From contig CAYSEN010000005.1 of assembly GCA_964430335.1 (NCBI GenBank), positions 1 to 56,408 of the forward strand: 56,408 nucleotides of DNA. The letters are read 5' to 3'. The first letter of the stretch is position 1; every line of letters begins with the position of its first letter. The position numbers were made by a program, and so were the translations under genes. This document shows, in pieces, positions 43,590 to 51,807 of this stretch. The notes beneath the pieces were generated by a model. That model was not told where the DNA came from, searched no databases, and worked only from the letters and a program-made list of their open reading frames with translations. Origin of the DNA: SIBU01 sp964430335. GTDB lineage: Bacteria > Patescibacteriota > Minisyncoccia > Phycocordibacterales > SIBU01.

Positions 43590-44075
43590 ATGAAGAAACA
43601 GAGCCTCAGCGTCGGTATCGTCGCAACCGTGCTCGTCGCCATCGCGATCCTTTTCGGATCAAATTCGGCCAAGAGCGCCCCACCCCCACCCACGTACACC
43701 GTGGAATTCGGCACGGACAAGCCGATTTCTGGCCCTGCCAGGGCAAGCTACAACTTGACCCTTCCCCAAAACCTGTTCGCGATCTCTGCGGGGTACTGCA
43801 ACCAGTCTGCCGGAGCGACGCGCGTCGATGTCATTTACTACGTGTGGGGCAAGTTGCCTGGCGGTGGCTCGACATTCATCACGTACAACACGTTCCAGAA
43901 CGTGACGTGTGGCATAGGCAATTACACCCAGTCACGCACGAGCAACAAATATGTTGGGTACGTGCTGAGGGCAGAGATCTATGCCTCTGGCAAGCTCGGT
44001 GACCCCAATTACTACCTCGGCACGGGCACTGCAGCTGTCTATGCCGCCGGCTACATGCCAGCTCCCGTCGACTGA
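43590..44075 (+). CDS. secreted protein of unknown function (GC-rich cassette)
   Basis: A 161-residue protein with a signal peptide (KKQSLSVGIVATVLVAIAILFGSNSAKSA; cleavage likely after AKSA) and a mature part rich in Gly, Tyr, Thr and Asn. Two cysteines in YCNQSAG and NVTCGIG could pair. The coding strand is GC-rich (35 of 60 bases in 43801-43860) against an AT-rich background on both sides. It has its own promoter, leader hairpin and terminator. No family was recognised. Confidence 0.7.
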   Translation: MKKQSLSVGIVATVLVAIAILFGSNSAKSAPPPPTYTVEFGTDKPISGPARASYNLTLPQNLFAISAGYCNQSAGATRVDVIYYVWGKLPGGGSTFITYNTFQNVTCGIGNYTQSRTSNKYVGYVLRAEIYASGKLGDPNYYLGTGTAAVYAAGYMPAPVD

Positions 44076-44094
44076 AGCGTGATCAAACGGTTCA

Positions 44095-44121
44095 ACACAT
44101 CTCAAACGAGATGTGTTTTTA
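44095..44121 (+). terminator. terminator of the secreted-protein cassette
   Basis: ACACATCTC (44095-44103) pairs perfectly with GAGATGTGT (44108-44116) around AAAC, then TTTTTATTTTG. Confidence 0.9.
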
Positions 44122-44138
44122 TTTTGTTAGTTTTTCTT

Positions 44139-44147
44139 TGATATAAT
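44139..44147 (+). promoter_or_regulatory. leaderless-type extended -10 of the DUF4105-like gene
   Basis: TGA-TATAAT (hexamer 44142-44147), six bases before the ATG at 44154. Confidence 0.6.
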
Positions 44148-44153
44148 TATTTT

Positions 44154-44996
44154 ATGAACTTATTTTTTGTCATCGCAAAGTTTATTACTCTTTTTTTGAT
44201 TTGCCTTATCGCCTTATTTGTCATTGTGATCATTGTTGTTAATTTGCTCACATCACCGTCTAACGATCGAGATTGGAATGAAGACCAAAAAATACTATCC
44301 TATGCGGAAATAGATGGAAACTTGGTGTCTATTCACAATATTCGAAATTTTAAGTACGCCTCCACTACAGATTATACTGTGAATTACTACGACAAAACCT
44401 TTGATTTAAAAAAAATTTCTCGTGCTTGGTACTTAGTAGAGCCGTTTTCAGGTATTCCCGGATCCGCTCACACTTTTTTAACCTTTGAATTTGAAAATAA
44501 TCAATTTGTAGCAATCTCAATTGAGATTAGGAAGCAGAAAAACGAGGCATTTCATCCTATAAAGGGGCTATTTAATCAGTATGAGCTCATGTACGTAATT
44601 GCCGATGAGAATGACGTTATTAAGTTACGATCCAATTACAGAAAAGATCCTGTTTTTCTTTATCCTGCAAAAGCTAACAAAGAGAAGGTAAAGGAATTGT
44701 TTGTAGACATGATAAAAAGAGCAAATCACCTTAAAGACAATCCTGAATTTTATAATTCAATTACCAACACCTGTACCACAAACATTGTTCACCATATAAA
44801 CAAGATCACACCAAAACTTTTACCTTTGCTCAATCTGCAAGTCATTTTACCTGCAAATTCGGACCGATTAGCCTATGATCTTGGTCTATTAGACACAGAA
44901 CTTCCCTTTCTAGAGGCGAGAAAAAAATACCAGATAAATGATCGCGCAGAAAAACACGCCGATAGTTCTGACTTCTCAATAAAAATTAGAGAGTAA
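44154..44996 (+). CDS. DUF4105-like membrane-anchored protein
   Basis: A 280-residue protein with an N-terminal TM segment (about 5-32) and an external domain resembling DUF4105 (Lnb N-terminal periplasmic type): WYLVEPFSGIPGSAHTFLTFEF, ISIEIRKQKNE, then the cysteine motif NSITNTCTTNIVHHI. In some proteins this domain accompanies phospholipid or lipoprotein remodelling; here the function is unknown. It converges with the ABC-F gene, and their stops are one base apart. Confidence 0.72.
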   Translation: MNLFFVIAKFITLFLICLIALFVIVIIVVNLLTSPSNDRDWNEDQKILSYAEIDGNLVSIHNIRNFKYASTTDYTVNYYDKTFDLKKISRAWYLVEPFSGIPGSAHTFLTFEFENNQFVAISIEIRKQKNEAFHPIKGLFNQYELMYVIADENDVIKLRSNYRKDPVFLYPAKANKEKVKELFVDMIKRANHLKDNPEFYNSITNTCTTNIVHHINKITPKLLPLLNLQVILPANSDRLAYDLGLLDTELPFLEARKKYQINDRAEKHADSSDFSIKIRE

Positions 44997-44997
44997 T

Positions 44998-46464
44998 TTA
45001 TTTTTCGAGATCGAGAACCTCATCGATTCTGATCTTCTCGATAAATTCTGGCACATGAGAAACAATCACCATTGCTCCTTCGTATTTATTTAGCGCTTCA
45101 GCGATGATAGGAATGTGACGGAAATTTATGTGGTTGGTCGGTTCATCAAGAATTAGAAGCCCAGGTTTTTGCAGTACAAGCCGTGCAAACGCAACAAGTC
45201 CTTTTTGACCCTCAGACAAACTACCAATTTTTGTCCTAATCATGTTTGCATCGATCAAAAATCCTGCAGCTGTAGATCTCATGTGTTCCTCAATGTGCTT
45301 GTCCATTACCGACAAAAGTGAATCATAAACGGTGTCCTCGAAGTTTAGTGTAGAAAAATCCTGTCTGTAGTAACCCACCCTAATACCTTCCGTAATCACT
45401 GCACCGCTCGAGGTTCCCTTTGCTAGAGATTCTAGCAAAGTAGTTTTACCAATACCGTTTGGCCCTTTAAGAAGTAAATGTTGATTTCTTCTCAATTTAA
45501 TATCGGCTTTTCTTGAAACTAACTTGTGAGTTTTAGGGCTAATTGTAGAAAATGCAGTGATAGTTAAAATATCTCCCACAAAGTCAGTTTGTGAAGGAAT
45601 AATAAAAGGCCTAATCGTTTTATCCTCTCTTCTTATATCCACCTTTTCTTCCTCCAATTCTTCGGCCTTTTCTCTCATCCTTTTAGCCACAAGTCGCATC
45701 TGTCCTCCCTTTTGGGCGAAAAAATTCGCCTTGTCTTTATTTTCCTGTATTTCCTTCGCTAATTGAGCATTTTTTCTATTTTCTTTCTCAACTCGAGCAA
45801 TAATCTGTGCTGAAACGTCAAAATAGTTTCCAACATACTGCTCAATCTTTTTTGTGAAAATATCCAAATACAAAACTCCAGTTGAAAAGGCGTTCAAAAA
45901 TTCCGCATCGTGTGAAATAACAATTACAGTTTTTTTGTAATTCTTAAGAAAGGTTGTTAGATGCTCAATTCCAGCCTTGTCTAGATTGTTTGTCGGTTCA
46001 TCTAGAAGTAGCAAATCTGGGTCAGCGATTAGTGCAGACGCGAGCAACAATCGAGCTTGTTGACCACCTGAAAAAGTTTTTACAATTCTGTCATGAACTT
46101 TTTCATGACCTTTGAGATTTACAACCTCGAGAACATCGTCAATTCTTGGATCAATGTCATATATTTTTTTCGAAAAACTTTTTTGAAAATATTCGCGTAC
46201 GGTTAATTCCAGATCCGCGCGTGGAATGACCTGCTTGGCTGTCGCGATTGTCACCTTTTGGCCAATAATCACTTGCCCAGATTCTGGTTTAAGGACTCCC
46301 ATAATCAAGGCAAAAATAGTGCTTTTGCCAGCACCATTTTGCCCCATGATAGTTATTTTAGAACCGCGTCGAACTGAACAGTCGACTGAGTCTAAAATAG
46401 ACTTATTATGTCCGTATTGGAAGCTTACTTCCTCAAATCGTAAAATTACCTCATCTGCCGCCAT
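44998..46464 (-). CDS. ABC-F type ATPase (Uup/Ettx-like)
   Basis: A soluble 488-residue protein with two ABC domains and no membrane part, so not a transporter. First half: GQNGAGKST (near 36), SGGQQARLLLASAL and LLLLDEPTNNLD. Second half: GPNGIGKTT (near 335), LSEGQKGLVAFARLVL and LLILDEPTNHIN. A charged linker rich in Lys/Glu (about 240-280) separates them. ABC-F proteins act on the ribosome. The Walker motifs are intact. A small basic protein gene lies 18 bases upstream in the same direction. Confidence 0.92.
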   Translation of the reverse strand: MAADEVILRFEEVSFQYGHNKSILDSVDCSVRRGSKITIMGQNGAGKSTIFALIMGVLKPESGQVIIGQKVTIATAKQVIPRADLELTVREYFQKSFSKKIYDIDPRIDDVLEVVNLKGHEKVHDRIVKTFSGGQQARLLLASALIADPDLLLLDEPTNNLDKAGIEHLTTFLKNYKKTVIVISHDAEFLNAFSTGVLYLDIFTKKIEQYVGNYFDVSAQIIARVEKENRKNAQLAKEIQENKDKANFFAQKGGQMRLVAKRMREKAEELEEEKVDIRREDKTIRPFIIPSQTDFVGDILTITAFSTISPKTHKLVSRKADIKLRRNQHLLLKGPNGIGKTTLLESLAKGTSSGAVITEGIRVGYYRQDFSTLNFEDTVYDSLLSVMDKHIEEHMRSTAAGFLIDANMIRTKIGSLSEGQKGLVAFARLVLQKPGLLILDEPTNHINFRHIPIIAEALNKYEGAMVIVSHVPEFIEKIRIDEVLDLEK

Positions 46465-46482
46465 AAATAATGGTAGATGAAA

Positions 46483-46596
46483 TTATTTTCTCTTTTTTCT
46501 CGATGAAAGCATCGCGTGCTTCGTAGCCAATCTCTTCTTGGTCTTTCGAGAGCGCGACGTTTTATTTTTAATATCTTGTGATGCGCGTTTTGCCAT
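46483..46596 (-). CDS. 37-residue very basic protein, ribosomal-protein-like
   Basis: A short open frame starting MAKRASQDIKNKTSRSRKTKK and ending SSRKKRK; about half of its residues are Lys or Arg. It has no cysteines, so it is not L36, and it lacks the RTYQPS opening of L34. A TATAGT box lies eight bases before the ATG. It leads the ABC-F gene, which acts on the ribosome, so a small ribosome- or RNA-binding protein is the natural reading, but no family was recognised. It is shorter than most automatic gene finders keep. Confidence 0.55.
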   Translation of the reverse strand: MAKRASQDIKNKTSRSRKTKKRLATKHAMLSSRKKRK

Positions 46597-46648
46597 AGAT
46601 GTTAACTATACACTAGTTTTGATTTTTTAACTATCATTTTGCATCAGA

Positions 46649-47899
46649 TTAAAGAAACAATAGATCCCTATCAAGATCTTCTGAATCAGTTCCCGACTGT
46701 TTTCTTTTTAAAGCTTTGTGAGTTGAGGCCAGATGCACCAATTTTTTCCCCAATTTACTTTCTAGTTGATCGATTTTTTTATGTATTACTTCAAACTTAT
46801 CCGCCAACTCACGTCCGCCAAATAAATCACCTTGCGACACATCACTAGAAACCAATTCAGATAAAGTCACACCTGTGGTTCTATAGAGCACTTCTTTTTC
46901 GTGCATGGTATCAAAAAGTTCTTGCGCTAAAGTTATTATTATTTCAGGAGCATTTGTAGGTGCGGTTAATGTTGCCGATGCATTGTAGTATCTAAAACCC
47001 TGAGTTTTAAGAAAAAAGGATATTTTCTTTGGTACTAACTTATAATGTCTGGCCTTTGCGCAGGCTTCTTCTATATTTTTTGACAGTTGTGAAAGTAGAA
47101 AAACTTTATCATTTGTAATCGGAAAGAAAGTTCGAGTTTTTTGTATTGATGAATAGACAGTTTTTGGCCTAGGATCAAGCTCCATTATTGATTCGCCACG
47201 CAACTCTCTCCAAAGCACAACGTATGGCTTAGAAAAATAACCTTCAACCCAATTAAGCGGTTTATCAATAAAATCCTTGCCACTTTTAATATTTTTCTTA
47301 ATCAGTGATTGAGAAGTTTGACGACCGATGCCCCAAATTTTCTCGACCGGCGTCTTCTCAAGAAAATTTGGGGCCGTCTCCTTTGTTATCACGGTCAAAC
47401 CGTTCGGCTTTACCCACTTTGATGCCACTTTCGCCAAAACCTTTGTTGGCGCAATTCCAATAGAAACAGATAATCTCAGTTCCTCTGTGATTTCTTTCTT
47501 AATTTGCTCGGCAATTTGCAAATAAGACATTTTAAGGGGCTTATCAAGTCCGGTTAGGTCCGCAAAACATTCATCAATGCTATATTCTTCGACGTCATCG
47601 GCATAGCGACGAACGATATCGAACATTTTTCCTGAATAACGTACATATGAGGCATAATCACCAGGTAAAATTATTACTTTTGGAAAGTCTTTCTTAACAC
47701 GATAGATTGGCATACCACGAATGACACCGAGCGCCTTTGCTTCATAGGAAAGAGCGGAAACTATTCCCCTTTCTTCCCCTGTGACAACAGGAAGACCTCT
47801 CAATTTTGGGTTTTTTGCCACTTCAACACCAACAAAAAAAGCGTCTCCATCGATATGTAAAATGGCTTTTTCCTTACGGTTTGAATTTAAATCGCCCAT
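46649..47899 (-). CDS. dinB: DNA polymerase IV (Y-family)
   Basis: Error-prone translesion polymerase of 416 residues. The palm shows HIDGDAFFVGVEV (first catalytic Asp, near residue 16) and EYSIDECFADLTG (Asp-Glu pair, near 105). It also has the helix-hairpin-helix thumb (KIWGIGRQTSQSLIKKNI) and the little-finger domain. The start is at 47899: TATAAT lies exactly six bases before it, and the TTG one codon earlier is not needed. Other DinB members are SOS-controlled, but no LexA-type box was recognised here. Confidence 0.94.
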   Translation of the reverse strand: MGDLNSNRKEKAILHIDGDAFFVGVEVAKNPKLRGLPVVTGEERGIVSALSYEAKALGVIRGMPIYRVKKDFPKVIILPGDYASYVRYSGKMFDIVRRYADDVEEYSIDECFADLTGLDKPLKMSYLQIAEQIKKEITEELRLSVSIGIAPTKVLAKVASKWVKPNGLTVITKETAPNFLEKTPVEKIWGIGRQTSQSLIKKNIKSGKDFIDKPLNWVEGYFSKPYVVLWRELRGESIMELDPRPKTVYSSIQKTRTFFPITNDKVFLLSQLSKNIEEACAKARHYKLVPKKISFFLKTQGFRYYNASATLTAPTNAPEIIITLAQELFDTMHEKEVLYRTTGVTLSELVSSDVSQGDLFGGRELADKFEVIHKKIDQLESKLGKKLVHLASTHKALKRKQSGTDSEDLDRDLLFL

Positions 47900-47905
47900 C
47901 AAGCA

Positions 47906-47911
47906 ATTATA
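47906..47911 (-). promoter_or_regulatory. leaderless-type -10 of dinB
   Basis: TATAAT on the minus strand, six bases before the ATG at 47899. Confidence 0.6.
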
Positions 47912-47922
47912 AACCAGAAAAA

Positions 47923-48288
47923 TTACTTTTTCTTGAGTTCCTTCGCCAAATTTTCCTTAACCCTAAACGCCACAATCTTTTTCAAAAGTGTGATTGGTAG
48001 TTTGTCACCAATTGGAAATTGAATGGTTCCAGGTCCAGTCTTGAAACCTTTTAATTCTTTCTTGAATTTAACTAGAGCCGATTTAAATGGATAAAAACCG
48101 ATGTGCTTACTGTGGGCAGAAAAATATACCAACCGTCCGTGAAATTTAAATAATGGCATTTGGTAGCTTATAGACTCCTCCGCTTTCGGTGCTGTCTTTT
48201 TTACGATTTTCCTAATCTGAGAAAGCATTGATGAGACTTCATTTGGGAAGCTCGAAATATATTCATCAACTGTTGTTATTTTCTTCAT
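47923..48288 (-). CDS. DUF1801 (YdhG-like) protein
   Basis: A 121-residue single-domain protein with the family landmarks TVDEYISSFPNEVSSMLSQIRKIV, APKAEESISYQMPLFKFHGRLVYFSAHSKHIGFYP, and the C-terminal PIGDKLPITLLKKIVAFRVKEN. Its structure type is a small alpha/beta fold linked in other species to iron or stress, without a defined activity. It is three bases after the 152-aa paralogue gene, so it belongs to that operon. Confidence 0.88.
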   Translation of the reverse strand: MKKITTVDEYISSFPNEVSSMLSQIRKIVKKTAPKAEESISYQMPLFKFHGRLVYFSAHSKHIGFYPFKSALVKFKKELKGFKTGPGTIQFPIGDKLPITLLKKIVAFRVKENLAKELKKK

Positions 48289-48291
48289 AAA

Positions 48292-48750
48292 TTACTTTTT
48301 ATGTGTCCAAAAATCCTTACTATATGCAGAGTATTTTATAAGCGCATTGGCGCGCTTCTCAATTATGCTTGCACTGTCATTCTCTTCAGGCAAAAGATAG
48401 ATTGTTTTCGTTCCTAAAATGTAACAACCAGTAGAAAAATACCCTGGAATACTCTCGGCTGTCTGAGTAGCGCCAAAATGCCAGTCACCGCCCATACAAT
48501 GTCTTTCTTGAATGTTACTTATGTACTTACAAAGATTTCTATAGTCACTAGAACTGTTTCTCTTAACCATTTTTATAGCTTTTTTAATAGTTTCTCGATT
48601 ACCCGAGAGAACATCCTTTTCAATATTTATATAGCACATGTTAATGGGATCAAAATACGAAAGCGTGTTCATACCAAAATAAAGAAACAGAGAAACAATA
48701 GCAATCCCCACAATCCAAGATTTTATTTTTTCGTATTTGGTGAGAGGCAT
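48292..48750 (-). CDS. paralogue of the adjacent metallopeptidase-like protein, motif lost
   Basis: A 152-residue protein with an N-terminal TM anchor (about 12-32). It aligns with the neighbour at 48751-49203 along its length (AIKMVKRNSSSDYRNLCKYI against SLKLLKNASPVDYHNVCKRV) and keeps the cysteines, but where the neighbour has HETCH it reads EKRANALIK. It therefore appears to be a catalytically dead copy, perhaps a binding or regulatory partner. Stop and start of the two genes are adjacent, in one operon. Confidence 0.65.
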   Translation of the reverse strand: MPLTKYEKIKSWIVGIAIVSLFLYFGMNTLSYFDPINMCYINIEKDVLSGNRETIKKAIKMVKRNSSSDYRNLCKYISNIQERHCMGGDWHFGATQTAESIPGYFSTGCYILGTKTIYLLPEENDSASIIEKRANALIKYSAYSKDFWTHKK

Positions 48751-49203
48751 TTACTTATACATCACTATTTTTTTAAATATTCTGTCATCCTCGCGGTAAC
48801 ATTCGTTTTCATCAAAGGCGCGTCCTTCAGTGTTTTGTTGTACGTGACAGGTCTCATGAACAATGATACCAGCTCCTTCAGCCAACTCTCCTTGAGCAAT
48901 GCTCACGTAAATTTTTCCTTTTCCAATCTTCTGACCTTCTGAGTAGAAACAACCCCCACCAAACCCCCCACACGCATTACCTGTATTTATTGTCCCAACC
49001 CGTTTGCAAACATTGTGATAATCAACAGGAGATGCATTTTTCAGCAATTTCAATGACTTTATTATTGTGTTATTACTAAACTCAAGTGATGGTGGCAATT
49101 TAATAAAGCATCCACTTGCGAAATCCGCATACAAAAAGTATCGGAACGTAATAAAAGCAATAACAACTACAAAAAAAATTATTTTTTTGACAGAAAAAGT
49201 CAT
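48751..49203 (-). CDS. membrane-anchored metallopeptidase-like protein (HExxH)
   Basis: A 150-residue protein with an N-terminal TM segment (about 6-26) and a short external domain. The motif IIVHETCHVQQ is an HExxH zinc site, and a following Glu (FDENECYRE) fits the third ligand of gluzincins. Four cysteines suggest disulfides. A gelatinous or lysozyme-like secreted substrate cannot be named. It is far smaller than known peptidase families, so the activity is inferred. It lies directly upstream of a paralogue that has lost the site. Confidence 0.6.
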   Translation of the reverse strand: MTFSVKKIIFFVVVIAFITFRYFLYADFASGCFIKLPPSLEFSNNTIIKSLKLLKNASPVDYHNVCKRVGTINTGNACGGFGGGCFYSEGQKIGKGKIYVSIAQGELAEGAGIIVHETCHVQQNTEGRAFDENECYREDDRIFKKIVMYK

Positions 49204-49218
49204 CTAGTGATTTGAAGA

Positions 49219-49787
49219 CTAAAACGACAAAATAAAGGCAGCTGCCATTATAGACACCAACTGATTAGTAAGCATAACGAAGATTTGTTTCAGCCAGTAT
49301 TTTTTCTTTGTGTTGGCCCANNNNNNNNNNNNNNNNNNNNNNNNNNNNNNNNNNNNNNNNNNNNNNNNNNNNNNNNNNNNNNNNNNNNNNNNNNNNNNNN
49401 NNNNNNNNNNNNNNNNNNNNTAGTAAGCATAACGAAGATTTGTTTCAGCCAGTATTTTTTCTTTGTGTTGGCCCAGATCACTCCCGCAACCTGAATAGGT
49501 GCTATAAATCCGATCCAAATCCAAAACGCAATGTGATAAATACTAAATGCTGTTATATAAGGCACTAAATTTGCAAAAGAAATCGTGGTAAAGAGCGTCA
49601 ATCCAAATTGAAGAAAATAAAATGGTGCCATTTCCTTTTGCATTTTTTGCATTTCTTCCTTTGGCATTCCTGTACATTCCATAATCTCCATCCACCATTT
49701 GCCAAACAAAAGTGGCGAATACCAAATTGCACCAATGATAAACTGTGCTACCGCTGCCAATAAAACCAAAAGATAATTTACTTCCAT
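49219..49787 (-). CDS. DUF1761 membrane protein, interrupted by an assembly artefact
   Basis: The N-terminal part has MEVNYLLVLLAAVAQFIIGAIWYSPLLFGKWWME and MPKEEMQKMQKEM, typical of DUF1761, with about four TM helices. The gene is cut by a 100-N gap (49321-49420), and the same 55 bases flank both sides (49266-49320 and 49421-49475). Removing one copy plus the Ns (155 bases) gives one clean frame running ...KKKYWLKQIFVMLT-NQLVSIMAAAFILSF-stop, about 137 residues. So the gene is probably intact in the organism. A TAATAT box lies six bases before the ATG. Confidence 0.85.
49266..49475. other. assembly gap with duplicated 55-base flanks
   Basis: Positions 49266-49320 are identical to 49421-49475 and bracket 100 N. 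This is two contig ends that overlap by 55 bases and were not merged, not a biological repeat. Confidence 0.95.
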
Positions 49788-49793
49788 GTCTTT

Positions 49794-49799
49794 ATATTA
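49794..49799 (-). promoter_or_regulatory. leaderless-type -10 of the DUF1761 gene
   Basis: TAATAT on the minus strand, six bases before the ATG at 49787. Confidence 0.4.
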
Positions 49800-49841
49800 T
49801 TATTGATATTTGATAATTGTAACCTCTAAAACTCAATCACT

Positions 49842-50726
49842 CTACTCCTTAGTAAAGTAATCGAGCACCGCCTGAAATCCTGATAAATTTTTATCCCATT
49901 CAATACTTTCGTGAGTCTTCATTTCAACTGTAATCGCGGGAATACCAACTGAGGCCAACCAACCTTCTGAGTCTCCGGTAATTTTGTAACTATCAAAAGA
50001 TTTTACCGCCGGATATCCAGCAGATTTTGAGTAAGCGTTCATTATATCGAGTGTCGCTGGCAAAATTCCATCATTGCATTCTGATGCATACACAGCATTT
50101 GCCTGGCTATGCCAAAAAATTACAGCGCTCGGATTATTCTTTTCAACATAGTTCTTTAGTGTCTCAGCCTCAGGTTCAGAGAATGCTTTTTTCCCAGCAC
50201 TGACTACCTTCGACTTCCACATGCTTGTAGGGGCCCAGTTACAGCCGAAATTTCGATTCAAATCAACTTTATTAGCATTAAACCTTCCTGAGGCCAGAAT
50301 TTCTGCGTCTCTTGTTACATCACTTTCAGAAAATCTCCCCTCCTTTTTTACCACCTTATAAACCCCATCCGGATTTATTGAAGGAATAATCGCAACCGAC
50401 AAACCTTCCGGTACAAGATTAGGATTGTTTTTCAGATAATCTACAAACTGATACGCGAGTAAAACACTGTTCCACTCATAACCTCCATGCATTCCTCCAA
50501 CAAACAAAACAAATTTTGGCCCACTCCCATAAGTGTAGACATCAATATCTCTTCCCTCGACTGATTTGCCTATCGTGACATGTTTTGGTTCGAGATCGTG
50601 ACTAATTACCGCAGGAGTTACCACTTCATGTTTTTTAAAAACTCCTGAAAAATATAGCGCACAAATAGCGAAAATTGCCACAAGGGCAATAATCGCTAAT
50701 GGTTTTTTGAATGTTTGCTCGGGCAT
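49842..50726 (-). CDS. M14-type zinc carboxypeptidase, membrane anchored
   Basis: A 294-residue protein with an N-terminal TM anchor (about 10-28) and an M14 domain. The zinc site starts GGMHGGYEWN (His80, Glu84). VDLNRNF holds the substrate-binding Asn-Arg. The third zinc histidine is in FWHSQANAV, and the catalytic glutamate in AITVEMKTHESIEW. It acts outside the membrane, most likely on peptidoglycan peptides; the exact substrate is unknown. The ATG overlaps the stop of the upstream paralogue (TAATG), which has lost two of these residues. Confidence 0.88.
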   Translation of the reverse strand: MPEQTFKKPLAIIALVAIFAICALYFSGVFKKHEVVTPAVISHDLEPKHVTIGKSVEGRDIDVYTYGSGPKFVLFVGGMHGGYEWNSVLLAYQFVDYLKNNPNLVPEGLSVAIIPSINPDGVYKVVKKEGRFSESDVTRDAEILASGRFNANKVDLNRNFGCNWAPTSMWKSKVVSAGKKAFSEPEAETLKNYVEKNNPSAVIFWHSQANAVYASECNDGILPATLDIMNAYSKSAGYPAVKSFDSYKITGDSEGWLASVGIPAITVEMKTHESIEWDKNLSGFQAVLDYFTKE

Positions 50727-51649
50727 TATTTAGGCAAATAATCCTTGAAATGATTTACAACAGCCTTATAGCCAGCGAAGTTTTTGTCCCACTCTATATC
50801 TTCGTGATTTGTAAGCAAAACACTAATTGCAGGAACGTTCTTCTTGGCGAACCAATTTACCATATCTCCAGTGATTTCATAGAAATTGAAACTTTCATAT
50901 GCTGGATAACCTGAAGCGACTGCAAACTCACCAGTTAGCTTCTTGGTCTCATCTGAGACACCGTTGTGACAATTTGATGAAAATACTCCGCCAGCAGCAC
51001 TGTACCAAACAACTACTCCTCCAATCACATTTTTATCATCCTTTGATTCAACGTAATTTTTAATTGCCTCTGCTTCTGGTTCTGAAAATGTTTTGCTACC
51101 ACCGCTTACAGTTTTTGTTTGCCACTTACCTTGAGCCTGCCAATCGCAATCAAAATTTCTATTCAAATCAACATTATTTCCGTTAAATCTTCCTGATTCT
51201 ACAACAGTGGCTGATTTGGCTACGTCAGCCTTAGTAAAATCTCCTGTATCCTTGCCAACTACCTTGTACAAACCATCTGGATTTAAGACGGGAATGACAG
51301 TCACTTTCAAATTTTCAGGAACGAGAGTTGGGTCCTTCTTTAGAGAATCGACTAACTTCTGTGCAACCAAAACTGTATTCCATTCATATCCTCCATGAAT
51401 ACCTCCGATAAACAAAAGTTCAGTTGAACCATTGCCAAAGTGATAGGCCTTGATATCCCTACCTCCTACAGATTTTCCTATGACTGTCTCGCTAGGATTT
51501 TTATTTACATTAGTATCGACTTTGCCAGTCTCATCCTTTGTTACAACGTCATTTTTTACCGAAGGAGCTTCGGATGTTTTTGGTCTGAAAAAGATAAAAC
51601 CTAAAATTGCTAAAACGACAACTACAATTGCAATGGTGTATTTTTTCAT
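50726..51649 (-). CDS. M14-like paralogue with lost active-site residues
   Basis: About 307 residues, co-linear with its neighbour: TM anchor, GGIHGGYEWN (first zinc ligands kept) and VDLNRNFDCDW. The position of the third zinc histidine is a tyrosine (VVWYSAAGG against FWHSQANAV), and the catalytic glutamate is a leucine (ISVLLTNHEDIEW against ITVEMKTHESIEW). It should therefore not be a working peptidase and may bind cell-wall peptides instead. The start at 51649 (MKKYTIAIVVVVL) is preferred over 51667. Confidence 0.78.
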   Translation of the reverse strand: MKKYTIAIVVVVLAILGFIFFRPKTSEAPSVKNDVVTKDETGKVDTNVNKNPSETVIGKSVGGRDIKAYHFGNGSTELLFIGGIHGGYEWNTVLVAQKLVDSLKKDPTLVPENLKVTVIPVLNPDGLYKVVGKDTGDFTKADVAKSATVVESGRFNGNNVDLNRNFDCDWQAQGKWQTKTVSGGSKTFSEPEAEAIKNYVESKDDKNVIGGVVVWYSAAGGVFSSNCHNGVSDETKKLTGEFAVASGYPAYESFNFYEITGDMVNWFAKKNVPAISVLLTNHEDIEWDKNFAGYKAVVNHFKDYLPK

Positions 51650-51694
51650 AAAATTTTGATGAATCATTTAGACGCACTAGCTCTAAACGATTTC

Positions 51695-51770
51695 CCCACA
51701 GTTTCATCTGTGGCTAATGCCTATATTTTACCACACAGAGCAAGTGACTCATACTCAGAGATGTGTGGTA
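51695..51770. other. intergenic inverted repeats
   Basis: CCACAG-TTTCAT-CTGTGG (51696-51713) and TACCACAC...GTGTGGTA (51729-51736 with 51763-51770) lie between the M14-like and GIY-YIG genes. There is no T run and no known riboswitch shape. They may be 3' ends of transcripts or an operator. Confidence 0.35.
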
Positions 51771-51807
51771 ATTTATCGCCTAAACTAAGACCTAAAATAA
51801 GGTAATT

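Noticed and set aside
49266..49475. A 55-base direct repeat that could suggest a duplication or mobile element
   Set aside because: The copies are exact and border a run of 100 N, which is the pattern of unmerged overlapping contigs.
51695..51770. Riboswitch or terminator made of the intergenic inverted repeats
   Set aside because: Neither has a T run and the loops are too long or unordered for a known class.
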